Assembly (NCBI GenBank): GCA_045046905.1
Contig: JASFYU010000131.1
Coordinates: 1-51,179, forward strand
Origin: JASFYU01 sp045046905
Lineage (GTDB): Bacteria > Bacteroidota > Bacteroidia > Flavobacteriales > Flavobacteriaceae
Direction: 5' to 3'
Length of the DNA: 51,179 nt
Positions 26,772 through 36,031 of this stretch are shown one piece after another; position 1 is the stretch's first letter, and each line of letters starts with the position of its first letter. The position numbers and the translations under genes were made by a program. The notes beneath the pieces are model-generated. The model had not been told where the DNA came from. It worked only from the letters and a program-made list of their open reading frames with translations, and made no database searches.

Positions 26772-29700
26772 ATGATAGCGATGTCTCGAGCTTGTATAAA
26801 ATCTGTTATTTCTATTCTTCTACTGAATTGTTCAGTTTTTGTTTTCCCACAGCAGCGCGAGATTTTTAAGATAACACATGAACAAGGTCTGTCACATAGC
26901 AGCGTATATGATATTGAACAAGACGAAGAGAGATATATTTGGATTGCAACGGGCGAAGGGCTTGATAGATACAACAGCTATGAAATAACAACCTATCATA
27001 ACAGGGAAATCGGAGATGGCTTTACACAAATTACTTCGTTGTTGCCTAGTAAAACCGTCCTTTATATCGGGACGAATCGTGGGTTATATAGTTACGACTA
27101 TAATCGTGATAGGTTTAAAATCATCGATGGTACAGATTATTCACTAGGCTTAATTCACTATCTATTTCGGTCTTCTGATGGCCTAAACTTTATATGTAGT
27201 AAAAATGGGCTTTTTGCCATCGACGAAAAAGCCAATATTCAAAGCCTTATTGGAAATAAGAATGTTAGGGCCATTTGTGATTATAAGGCCAATGTCTATT
27301 TTTTAGCCTTGGACGACAAGATACTTCTTATAAATCAACTCGGGGAAACCATTAAGGAATACGATTATCCAAATAGAGCAAACTCCCCTAGCCTAAGTGG
27401 CTACTATGTAAGACCCACATTATATAAGGATAATCAGGGTACGGTTTGGTTGGGCACACTCAAAGGTCTCTTCAAATACGATACCATGGATGATGATTTT
27501 AAGCATACTCCATTTACCGAGCAATCTAATCAGTTGGAAGCTAACGTGGTAAGAGCTATAGCCGAAGATGAAAACAACAATCTGTGGATAGGAACAGAGC
27601 ATGGAGTTTTTGTTTACGACAAGAAGGGGCAAAAGAGCCTGCACTATGACCAATCGTTTTATAATACGCCCTACAGTCTTTCCGACAAGGCTATACATAG
27701 CTTATTTAAAAGCAAGGAAAACATCATGTGGATCGGTACTTATTTCGGTGGTCTCAACTATTCTAAACCTGTAAAAAACGGGTTTCATAAGATGTTGCCA
27801 AATGAATTTACCAAATCTTTAAGTGGAAAGGCCATCAGTGAAATGATACAGTTAAGCAATGGTGATTTGTGGATTCCCACTGAAGATGGCGGAATAACGA
27901 TTTACCAAAAGAATACAAATACCTATAGTTACCTAAAGCATCAAAGCGATGATAATCGCTCGATTAGCAGCAATAATGTTCATACCCTTTTGGAAGATAG
28001 CAAGGGATATATTTGGATTGGAACCTTTTTAGGTGGCCTAAATAGGTATGATCCAGCAACCAGGACTATTTCGGTTTATAAAAATCAAACTGAAAACCCT
28101 AAATCAATATCCAATGATCATGTTTATTCTCTTTTACAAATTGAAGAGGATAAGCTATTGGTAGGAACCCAATTCGGACTAAATATATATGATTACAAGA
28201 CCAATTCTTTTTCTATCTATAGATCCGAAGTTTTTAAGAACAAATTCGTTTATGACCTGCTAAAAGATAGAAATGGTGATTTGTGGGTCTGCACTTCAAC
28301 ATCAGGAATCTACAGAGTTAAAAACCAGTTGGGACAAGTGTTGAATTATACCACTGATTTTCCGATAAATGGCCCCCTTTCTGATAATGAAATTATTGGC
28401 GCCTATGAAGATGAGAAAGGCCAACTTTGGTTTTGTTCGTATAGCGGCGGGTTGATTAAATGGAATGTCTCATCCCAGTCCTTTAGTATTCTTGGAAAAG
28501 AAGAAGGCTTATCAAACAATACAGTTTACGGAATCTTGGAAGCCTCGAACAAAGGCTATTATATTTCTACAAATTCAGGATTAAATTTTTACGACCCTAA
28601 AAATTCGTCATTTGAACATTATTATATATCCGACGGTCTGTCTTCGAACCAGTTCAACTTTAAATCATTTCTAAAAGACGAGGATGGCTGGATGTATTTT
28701 GGGTCGGTCAACGGGTTGACCTATTTTCATCCAGACAGCCTAAGTACCCCAAGCGAATCATCCAATATACATTTTACAGGACTGAAACTTTTCAATAAGG
28801 ACGTCGAAATAGGCGACAAATCACCATTAAAAACAAATATTGACAAGGTAGATACCTTAACACTTAAACATAATGAAAATGCCCTCACGCTTGAATTTGC
28901 AAATACGGACTATTTCTCAGAGGGCGATAATTCATATTCATATTACCTTGAGGGGTTTGAAAACGATTGGGTCAATGTAGGCAATAAGCGCACGGCCACT
29001 TATACTAATTTGCAACCTGGTGAATATACATTTCATCTTCGAAGTTCTAGTAATGCGAACACCACTGGAGGAAGTTTTTTCGAAAAAACTCTATTTATAA
29101 AAATACTTTCGCCTTTTTGGAAGACAAACTTGGCTTTTGCCGTTTACGCTTTGCTACTTCTTTTTGGTTTTTATTGCTATTATCGATTTTTAAAGTTTAT
29201 CCAAGAAAAGAATCTGGCTGTTCAGTTGGAGCGGATTGAAAATGAAAAAATAAAGGAAATCAATCAACACAAACTTAACTTCTTTACATTTATTTCGCAT
29301 GAATTCAAAACCCCCTTGACTCTGATAATCGCTGCAATCGAAGAATTATCATTAAAGCCCTCATTTACTGGAGGTCATAGTAGTCTTCTTTCCGTCAAGC
29401 AAAGTGCCCGAAAATTGCACCATTTAGTACAACAACTCATTAAGTTCCGAAAAATGGAGACCGACCATGCCAAATTGGAACTCGGCAAAGGCGACATCGT
29501 TATTTTTCTAAAGGATACCTTCTACGCCTTCGACCCTCTATTCAGAAATAAAAATCTTGACGCATCGTTTAAGGCGAATGTAGAGAAATACGAATGTTAT
29601 TTTGATGCCGAAAAACTAGAAACAATTATTTCAAATTTAATCTCAAATGCCGTAAAAAATACAAAGCCTTATGGTAAAGTAAAACTAGGTATCTCAATCG

Positions 29701-30827
29701 ATGCAACAGAAGAAAATCAAGGAACTATAAAAATTCAAGTGAAAGATACGGGGAGCGGTATAAAAAAAGAAGATAGGGAAAATCTGTTCGTGCCATTCAA
29801 AAATAAATCTAAAAGAGAAAAAACTGGATCGGGAATTGGGTTAGCATTGGTAAAAAGTTTGGTCGTCTTTCTCAATGGCTCCTTGGACTATAAGAGTACT
29901 CGGGGAAAAGGCACCGTTTTTAGGATTGAATTGCCCTTAATACTACAACTAATCAAGAATACAAAAGTAAAAACCATCAACGGCAATAAAAATGTAAACA
30001 TCCCGTTGGATTTAATTGTTGAAAATGACTTGCCAGATAGGTCCATAAAAGTATCTGAGCACAAAGAATTTACGTTGCTTCTCGTTGAAGATAATCGCGA
30101 GCTAATGACTTTTTTGCAAAAACATTTTTCATCTACTTACAAGGTAATAACCGCCAAAGATGGAGAGGATGCCTTGTTGAAAATTGAAAAGGTCATACCC
30201 GATATCATATTATCCGATGTTCGAATGCCTAATATGGATGGCTTTCTATTTTGTAAAACAGTAAAAAAAGCAACAAAGACCAGCCATGTGCCATTTTTAA
30301 TGCTTACCGGGCAGAGCAATGAGAAAGACAAGCTGGAGGGGTTGGAAATGGGAGCAAATGCCTTTATGGCCAAACCCTTTAATCTTAAAGAACTGGATTT
30401 TTTGGTCAAAAACTTATTGGAATCAAACAATAATCTGCAACAACGCTATTCTGGTATTCTCAAAAAAGAATCAATCAATGCCCCCAAAAACAATCAAAGT
30501 CGGGAATTCCTCTTAAAAATCACCGAATTGGTAGAGATGAATTACGAAGATTCGGATTTCACCATCGAAAAGCTATCCGAACTTGCAGGAATCAGTCGAT
30601 CACTTTTACACCTAAAAATAAAAAAAATAACAGGTAACAGTGCGTCAGATCTAATCAAAAGAATTCGAATGGAAAAGGCGACAATTCTCTTGCAAGAAGG
30701 ATATTCTATTTCAGAGGTTGCCTATATGACAGGGTATGAACCTAGTTATTTTAGCAGAGTGTTTAAGAAGCATTTTCATACTACGCCCACCTCTTTTGTG
30801 AAAAAAGAAATGATACAAAATAATTAA
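26772..30827 (+). CDS. Hybrid two-component system regulator (HTCS)
   Basis: This one-polypeptide sensor and DNA-binding regulator of polysaccharide-use loci has 1351 residues. Order: signal peptide, periplasmic two-propeller sensor with repeated Trp-Ile-Gly/Ala-Thr blades (IWIATGEGLDRY, VWLGTLKGLFKY, LWIGTEHGVFVY, MWIGTYFGGLNY), and a Y_Y_Y domain (YSYYLEGFENDWVNVGNKRT). A membrane segment lies at about 781-806. The histidine kinase follows (H843 in FISHEFKTPLTLI; ATPase motifs DTGSGIKKED and GSGIGLALVKSL), then a receiver (acceptor D1149 in LSDVRMPNMDG) and a C-terminal AraC helix-turn-helix. All key residues are present, so it should be active. Known HTCS proteins bind the released oligosaccharide in the periplasm and switch on susC; that role is inferred here. 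Confidence 0.93.
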   Translation: MIAMSRACIKSVISILLLNCSVFVFPQQREIFKITHEQGLSHSSVYDIEQDEERYIWIATGEGLDRYNSYEITTYHNREIGDGFTQITSLLPSKTVLYIGTNRGLYSYDYNRDRFKIIDGTDYSLGLIHYLFRSSDGLNFICSKNGLFAIDEKANIQSLIGNKNVRAICDYKANVYFLALDDKILLINQLGETIKEYDYPNRANSPSLSGYYVRPTLYKDNQGTVWLGTLKGLFKYDTMDDDFKHTPFTEQSNQLEANVVRAIAEDENNNLWIGTEHGVFVYDKKGQKSLHYDQSFYNTPYSLSDKAIHSLFKSKENIMWIGTYFGGLNYSKPVKNGFHKMLPNEFTKSLSGKAISEMIQLSNGDLWIPTEDGGITIYQKNTNTYSYLKHQSDDNRSISSNNVHTLLEDSKGYIWIGTFLGGLNRYDPATRTISVYKNQTENPKSISNDHVYSLLQIEEDKLLVGTQFGLNIYDYKTNSFSIYRSEVFKNKFVYDLLKDRNGDLWVCTSTSGIYRVKNQLGQVLNYTTDFPINGPLSDNEIIGAYEDEKGQLWFCSYSGGLIKWNVSSQSFSILGKEEGLSNNTVYGILEASNKGYYISTNSGLNFYDPKNSSFEHYYISDGLSSNQFNFKSFLKDEDGWMYFGSVNGLTYFHPDSLSTPSESSNIHFTGLKLFNKDVEIGDKSPLKTNIDKVDTLTLKHNENALTLEFANTDYFSEGDNSYSYYLEGFENDWVNVGNKRTATYTNLQPGEYTFHLRSSSNANTTGGSFFEKTLFIKILSPFWKTNLAFAVYALLLLFGFYCYYRFLKFIQEKNLAVQLERIENEKIKEINQHKLNFFTFISHEFKTPLTLIIAAIEELSLKPSFTGGHSSLLSVKQSARKLHHLVQQLIKFRKMETDHAKLELGKGDIVIFLKDTFYAFDPLFRNKNLDASFKANVEKYECYFDAEKLETIISNLISNAVKNTKPYGKVKLGISIDATEENQGTIKIQVKDTGSGIKKEDRENLFVPFKNKSKREKTGSGIGLALVKSLVVFLNGSLDYKSTRGKGTVFRIELPLILQLIKNTKVKTINGNKNVNIPLDLIVENDLPDRSIKVSEHKEFTLLLVEDNRELMTFLQKHFSSTYKVITAKDGEDALLKIEKVIPDIILSDVRMPNMDGFLFCKTVKKATKTSHVPFLMLTGQSNEKDKLEGLEMGANAFMAKPFNLKELDFLVKNLLESNNNLQQRYSGILKKESINAPKNNQSREFLLKITELVEMNYEDSDFTIEKLSELAGISRSLLHLKIKKITGNSASDLIKRIRMEKATILLQEGYSISEVAYMTGYEPSYFSRVFKKHFHTTPTSFVKKEMIQNN

Positions 30828-31028
30828 CACGCTTTCTGCATTTTTTATAAAATATCCCTCATCTGGTCCCACAGCACATTGATTTCGTTTCCCTAATTTT
30901 GGTGTCGTATTATCTCCGAAGTCCTTTTCTGCATCTGATTTATTAGATTGCGTACTTTGGTTCTGTCTGCATTCAGGTTGTATAGCTCCCAATTGTTGCC
31001 GATTCCTTTCTCTCGTTTTTTCTCTAAC

Positions 31029-31237
31029 TTGATAGCTCTTATTACCGCATACGACAAGCTTAATGGCTTTACCGATACCATAAGAAAGGTGTTCGCCGAG
31101 TCAAAAACGAAGATATGCGCGTACATCAAATTAGAAATGCTTGTAGGTAAGTTGCCTCATGTTACATCAAAAGTGGCCTATACAAAATATCAATCATACA
31201 ATTCAAAACAGCCTCTATAAGGAATTGAGTTGAAATA
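31029..31237 (+). pseudogene. IS256-family transposase relic
   Basis: The reading DKLNGFTDTIRKVFAESKTK matches the conserved DxLxGFxxxIxxVFPESxTQ of IS256-type (MULE-like) transposases. One frame away the expected VHQIRNACR follows. The rest is degraded and it runs into the IS1595-type element. The region 30828-31028 before it holds nothing recognisable. Confidence 0.6.
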
Positions 31238-32123
31238 TTTAGAGGCCAGTAGATAAATTCATAACTTTAGATTCAAGAAATACGGGCTATACATGAATAT
31301 TTTTAAAGGGCAAAACCTTCTAGAGTTCTCTGATCGGTTCAAAACGGATAAAGATTGCAAGGATTTTTCACGTGTCTGCAATATTTGTGTTCATATAGAA
31401 TCGGCCACCGCCAACACACTCTTCCATAAGGTCAAGTTCGGTGTCCGCAAGGCATTTTTTATTTGTGTCGAGATGGCCACCAGTACAAAAAGCCTATCCG
31501 CAAGTTATATGGTAGTGCACTATGGTGTTACGGAAAAAACGGCACGACTGTTTATGCTAAAGGTACGCGAGGCGATGTCCCCTAGCGGCAACAGTCCCAT
31601 GAACGGCTCCGTACATGTTGATAAATTCGTGCTGGGAGGGCGTGAACAGGGAACGGTCGGTCGCAGCTACGATTCCAAGAAAAAGAAGGCGGTAACGACC
31701 GTACAGTTCACATATGACGGAAAGCTAAGGCGAATGTACGTGATGCGCATAGAGGATTTTTCAGCAAGAGATCTTCAATACATCTTCGTTAACAATATCA
31801 GTAGAGAGGCTCAGGTGGCGACCGATAAGTGGAAAGGGTACAGACCCATTGCTAAAGCTTATAATATACAACAGATAGATAGTAATAAAGGATTAAACTT
31901 CGAGGCACTCCATACGATGATACACCAAATAAAATTTTGGATAAGAACAACTTATTCATGGATAAGTGATTTCAATATCGACCGATATTTCAACGAGTTC
32001 TGCTTTAGAATAAACCAATCGCAGAACAAGGCAACCATTTTCAATAACCTGATAACTAAAATGATCAGCGCAGAGAAAATTTATCAAACAGAATTAATCA
32101 GTAACTAGCTACTGACCACTAAA
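31238..32123 (+). mobile_element. IS1595-type insertion sequence (decayed)
   Basis: Imperfect inverted repeats bound the transposase gene. The left end reads TTTAGAGGCCAGTAGATA and the right end, on the other strand, TTTAGTGGTCAGTAGCTA (15 of 18 identical). I see no matching target duplication. The element abuts the truncated VCBS gene on its right, so it or a later deletion removed that gene's 5' part. Confidence 0.6.
31293..32108 (+). CDS. IS1595-family (ISXO2-like) transposase, probably defective
   Basis: This is a DDE transposase of the ISXO2-like group, 271 residues. The N terminus LLEFSDRFKTDKDCKDF is typical. However, the zinc ribbon, normally with two Cys pairs, is reduced to one pair (VCNIC) because about 20-25 residues seem deleted. 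The motif ESATANTLFHKVKFGVRKAF follows, then the catalytic core VHVDKFVLGG, VATDKWKGYRP and YFNEFCFRINQSQN. The usual VDE is VDK here. With the damaged zinc ribbon it is likely inactive, although the frame is open. Confidence 0.75.
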   Translation: MNIFKGQNLLEFSDRFKTDKDCKDFSRVCNICVHIESATANTLFHKVKFGVRKAFFICVEMATSTKSLSASYMVVHYGVTEKTARLFMLKVREAMSPSGNSPMNGSVHVDKFVLGGREQGTVGRSYDSKKKKAVTTVQFTYDGKLRRMYVMRIEDFSARDLQYIFVNNISREAQVATDKWKGYRPIAKAYNIQQIDSNKGLNFEALHTMIHQIKFWIRTTYSWISDFNIDRYFNEFCFRINQSQNKATIFNNLITKMISAEKIYQTELISN

Positions 32124-32126
32124 AAT

Positions 32127-32445
32127 CCTTTACCCCTTGAATTGCAAATAGCACCCTTATACAGTTTTGTGACAGCCTTTTTTGATAAAGACGGAATTAC
32201 AGATGTGCTGTGTGCAGGTAATTTTTATGGAAATCAAATAAATATGGGAAAATGTGATGCTTCCTATGGCCATTTTCTGAAATGAGATAAGCAAGAAAAT
32301 TCTTGAAAAACAGTAGAACCCCGTTATTCAGGTTTTACAATCAGCGGAGAGGTTAGAGATATGAAGATACTCAATAGGAGTAACTGAAAAAAAAATAATA
32401 CTCGTAAGTAAAAATAATGAAGAGGTACAGGTTTTTTCCAATTAG
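32127..32445 (+). pseudogene. C-terminal relic of a fourth VCBS/UnbV lipoprotein
   Basis: The reading LPLELQIAPLYSFVTAFFDK, then DGITDVLCAGNFYGNQINMG and CDASYGHFLK, matches the end of the three VCBS proteins at 10043-20612. After stops and frameshifts it continues with YSGFTISGEVRDMKIL and KKIILVSKNNEEVQVFSN, the family's exact C-terminal signature. Its 5' part is cut off at the IS1595-type element. It shows that a second VCBS cassette once existed on the plus strand. Confidence 0.8.
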
Positions 32446-32482
32446 AAATGACGGGTATGGGCATTAATTAAAACTAATAGCA

Positions 32483-32894
32483 ATGGCAAGTTCAAAAAAA
32501 ATATCGGATTCCTTATTGTATTGGTATTTCTTTATAGTTGTAATGCAAGTAAAAGTGTAACATATGAGGAGCACATTGTAAATAAAGCGGAAGCTACAGA
32601 TATAGAAATGGATAGCAACCTGAGTTTAGTTGATTATTTAAAGAGAATGGGAGGGATGCGTGTACAAGAATCTCCAAATAACCCCCTAATTGTGGTTCGT
32701 GGAATGAATCAAAGAACTGAAAAGCCTCTGTTTATCTTGAACGGGCAAGATACTAGAAAAGATTTTTTTGTAAAAGAAATTGTAAACCCTAATGACATCA
32801 AGTATGCCGAGGTATTATAGGTGCAAGTGCCACGGTGTATTATAGATTGCGAGGGTCGGCAGGAGTCATATTGATAACGATTAAATACGAATAA
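32483..32894 (+). pseudogene. Stand-alone TonB-plug lipoprotein with two frameshifts
   Basis: A short lipoprotein gene: the signal segment IGFLIVLVFLYSC is followed by a plug-like domain (LVDYLKRMGGMRVQ, NPLIVVRGM, PLFILNGQDTRK, VNPNDIKYAEVL). In the next frame it continues with GASATVYYRLRGSAGVILIT and stops at 32894. This is the plug of a TonB-dependent receptor without a beta-barrel. The ATG at 32483 is separated from the signal peptide by a one-base slip in a run of eight A residues, and a second slip lies near 32820. Both could be sequencing errors; if so this is an intact 130-residue gene 19 bases before the GH127. Confidence 0.7.
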
Positions 32895-32913
32895 TATTAA
32901 AAATATAGAACTT

Positions 32914-34911
32914 ATGAAATATTTAGGCAAGCATATTGTGCAAGGCTCAAATCTAGAAAAAACGATTGTGTTTATAGGAATACTCTTTTTTATGGGACTA
33001 ACCTCATCCTTGAATGCACAATCGGTTAAAAATGATTACCCTATTACTCCAGTGCCTTTTACCAAAGTAAAAATAATCGATAGTTTTTGGCAACCTCGCA
33101 TAGAAACCAATAGAGAAGTTACTTTGCCCTATACTTTTCAAAAAAGTGAGGAAACGGGTCGTATCAGTAATTTTGCCAAAGCAGGCGGTTTGGAAGAGGG
33201 AACATTTGAAGGCATTTATTTTAATGATTCCGATGTGTTCAAAATTATTGAAGGTGCCAGTTACTCCCTTCAAGTAAATTTTGACCCGGAGTTAAAGAAA
33301 TATCTGGATGAATTAATTATTAAGATTGCTGCAGCCCAAGAAGAGGATGGGTATTTATATACTAATAGAACAATCGACCCTAAAAATGTGGCTGATAAGG
33401 CAGGTGAAAAAAGATGGTCAAGTTTAAAAACCCATCACGAATTGTATAATGTTGGCCATATGTACGAGGCAGCTGCAGCCCATTATCAGGCTACAGGGGA
33501 ACGGAGCTTGTTGGATATTGCTATTAAAAATGCAGATTTGGTAGCTAGTGTTTTTGGCCCAGGTAAGAATACAGGTGTACCCGGACATCAGGAAATAGAA
33601 ATTGGCCTAGTGAAGTTATACAGGATTACAGGAGAAAAAAAATATCTTGATCTTGCTAAATTCTTCATAGACGAACGTGGTAATGATCAAGGTCATAATT
33701 TGTTCGGAGAGTATTCACAAGATCATAAACCCTTTGCCGAACAAGAAAAAGCCTTGGGCCATGCCGTAAGAGCAGGATATTTTTATGCAGGGGTGACCGA
33801 CATTGCTGCTATTACGGGTACTAAAGAATATGATAAGGCACTTGGTAAGATATGGGATGATATTGTTCATCATAAAATATATCTTACGGGAGGAATTGGC
33901 GCAGAACCCAAACATGAAGGTTTTGGCCCAGATTATGAACTCCCAAATGCCACCGCCTATACAGAAACTTGTGCTGCAATTGCCCTAATGTTTTGGAATC
34001 ATAGACTATTCCTTTTAGATGGAAGTGTAAAATATATGGATGTTTTTGAAAGAACATTGTATAACGGTTTTCTATCTGGCGTATCATTTGAGGGAAATAC
34101 ATTCTTTTATCCTAACCCACTGGAATCTGATGGTATAGGAAAATTTAATCAGGGCGTTTGTGGACGCTCTCCTTGGTTTGATTGTTCCTGTTGTCCCGTA
34201 AATGTAGTAAGGGTACTTCCATCGCTGCCTGGATATATTTATGCAACCAGAGATGAAGAGATTTATGTAAATCTATTCATCGGTAATAAGGCTGAAATAG
34301 ACATAAATGGTAAAAACCTGAACCTTGAGCAAAAGACCAATTACCCATGGGATGGAAAAGTAGAGCTTATAGTTAATAATATTGAAGCTGTTCCTGCACA
34401 ATTCAAGATTAGGATTCCTGGATGGGCCCGTAATGAAGTAATGCCCGGAAACCTCTATAGGTACAAAGATAACAATAGGTTACAGGTTACATTAAAAATA
34501 AATGGCAAGAAGCAAGAAGTGGATTCTTCCGATGATTATATTGTTCTTGAAAAGAGAAACTGGAAAAAGGGAGATAGCATAGAAGTGTCTTTTGACATGG
34601 CAATCAGGAAAGTGGTTAGCCATGAAAAAGTGGAGGCCAACAGAGGTAAAATCGCTTTGGAAAGAGGGCCGTTGGTATATTGTGCTGAAGAAGTTGATAA
34701 TCAGGGAGGAGTGCTAAGCCTTAACGTATCGGATAAGAGCACCTTTGATTACTCTTTTGATGCGACATTATTTGATGGTATGGGAAAAATCACAGGTAAA
34801 GTGAGCAGAGAATCAAAACCGACAAACTTTATGGCGATTCCGTATTACGCATGGGCCCACCGACAAATAGGAGAAATGGCCGTTTGGTTGAATGAAAATA
34901 GTATAAAATAA
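32914..34911 (+). CDS. Secreted GH127 beta-L-arabinofuranosidase
   Basis: This predicted exo-beta-L-arabinofuranosidase has 665 residues, close to the classical GH127 length. It has a signal peptide ending near SSLNAQ. The complete active site is visible: acid/base candidate E335 (KHEGFGPDYELPN), zinc ligands E351 and C353 (YTETCAA), C426 and C427 (FDCSCCPVNVVR). C426 corresponds to the nucleophile of HypBA1, and the 16-residue gap between E335 and E351 equals that between E322 and E338 in HypBA1. The N-terminal VPFTKVKIIDSFWQPRIETN and HELYNVGHMYEAAAAHYQAT are family signatures. It is the intact counterpart of the relic at 5618-6524 but lacks that relic's extra C-terminal domain. Confidence 0.9.
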   Translation: MKYLGKHIVQGSNLEKTIVFIGILFFMGLTSSLNAQSVKNDYPITPVPFTKVKIIDSFWQPRIETNREVTLPYTFQKSEETGRISNFAKAGGLEEGTFEGIYFNDSDVFKIIEGASYSLQVNFDPELKKYLDELIIKIAAAQEEDGYLYTNRTIDPKNVADKAGEKRWSSLKTHHELYNVGHMYEAAAAHYQATGERSLLDIAIKNADLVASVFGPGKNTGVPGHQEIEIGLVKLYRITGEKKYLDLAKFFIDERGNDQGHNLFGEYSQDHKPFAEQEKALGHAVRAGYFYAGVTDIAAITGTKEYDKALGKIWDDIVHHKIYLTGGIGAEPKHEGFGPDYELPNATAYTETCAAIALMFWNHRLFLLDGSVKYMDVFERTLYNGFLSGVSFEGNTFFYPNPLESDGIGKFNQGVCGRSPWFDCSCCPVNVVRVLPSLPGYIYATRDEEIYVNLFIGNKAEIDINGKNLNLEQKTNYPWDGKVELIVNNIEAVPAQFKIRIPGWARNEVMPGNLYRYKDNNRLQVTLKINGKKQEVDSSDDYIVLEKRNWKKGDSIEVSFDMAIRKVVSHEKVEANRGKIALERGPLVYCAEEVDNQGGVLSLNVSDKSTFDYSFDATLFDGMGKITGKVSRESKPTNFMAIPYYAWAHRQIGEMAVWLNENSIK

Positions 34912-34958
34912 CGATATCTATACTAAAAACATAACTAAAACAACTTAGATTAAAACAG

Positions 34959-35997
34959 ATGAAAAAATACGTATTACTACTGGTTGTTTACATCTTCATA
35001 TTTGAATCCTGCAAACAAAATGAGAAAGTAGATGACAATAAAATAGCTATAGTTATTGAATCTAATTATCTTCAGAATCGAAGTCCATTAAAACCTAGGC
35101 CCTACCTAGAATTACCTATTGGAGCTATTAAGCCACAGGGGTGGTTGAAGGATCAACTGGTGCGAATGAAGAATGGTATGACCGGGCATTTAGATGAACT
35201 TTACCCAGAAGTAGTGGGCAAGCGAAATGGCTGGTTGGGCGGCGATGGTGATGGGTGGGAACGTAGTCAGTATGGGATTGACGGTCTTTTGCCATTGGCC
35301 TATGTCTTGGACGACGAGGAATTAAAAGCCAAAGTACGACCATGGTAGAGTGGACTATTAATAATCAGACCACAGAAGGGTATTTAGGGACTATTCCTTT
35401 TGATAAAGACCCTGGGCACGAAGCCGGGCTGCGAAAAGATAGAAGAAATGATTGGTGGCCCAAATGGTGATGCTCAAAATATTGCGACAATATTATGAGG
35501 CTACCGAAGATGAACGGGTTCTCGAAACCCTCATAAAATATTTTAAATACCAACTAAAAGAATTACCCGATCGTCCCTTAGATTATTTGTCTCTGTGGGC
35601 TAACCGAAGGGGAGGAGACAACCTTCAGGTAGTCTATTGGTTGTACAATATTACCGGAGATAAATTTTTATTGGACCTCGGAGATATTATACAGAAACAG
35701 ACCTTTCCTTGGACAACGGTTTTTTTAAACAAAGAAAACTACGATGACCCCACTTTTCCGTGGGATAATAGCCAAATGAAGGGGTACCCCTTTGATTCTT
35801 TGGAAATCAATGCCCTTTCGACCCAGGCTTCTGACGACTATAATGGTAGGCAATATTTTCAGGGAGCCAATCAAGTAGCACTGAGCGATGATTTGCAAAC
35901 TTCATTTCAGACGGGGTCCGATAAGGGAACTAATTTTGTTTTTGGAGTTCTTTCAGGCTACTCTTGTTGTACGACCAATCCTAATAATATAAAATAA
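34959..35997 (+). pseudogene. Broken DUF1680 (GH127-like) enzyme, homologue of enzyme B
   Basis: It begins with a lipoprotein-like signal (YVLLLVVYIFIFESC) and SPLKPRPYLELPIGAIKPQG, closely matching enzyme B at 7463-9598. A frameshift near 35340 ends the first open part, and the frame resumes at about 35452 (MVMLKILRQYYEATEDERVL). Near 35815 about 115 codons are missing: YPFDSLEINAL joins directly to STQASDDYNGRQYFQ, removing the acid/base and E-x-C motifs. It stops just after GYSCCTTN, so the C-terminal domain is also lost. Clearly dead. Confidence 0.85.
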
Positions 35998-36031
35998 GCT
36001 GTTTAACCTAAATTTAAAACGTATCACTATT

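Noticed and set aside
30711..31129. Minus-strand open frames of 78-93 codons
   Set aside because: They run antisense to the hybrid sensor end and to the IS256 relic; no motif of their own.
31238..32123. An intact, active IS1595-type element
   Set aside because: Inverted ends are present, but the transposase zinc ribbon has lost one Cys pair and no target duplication is visible.
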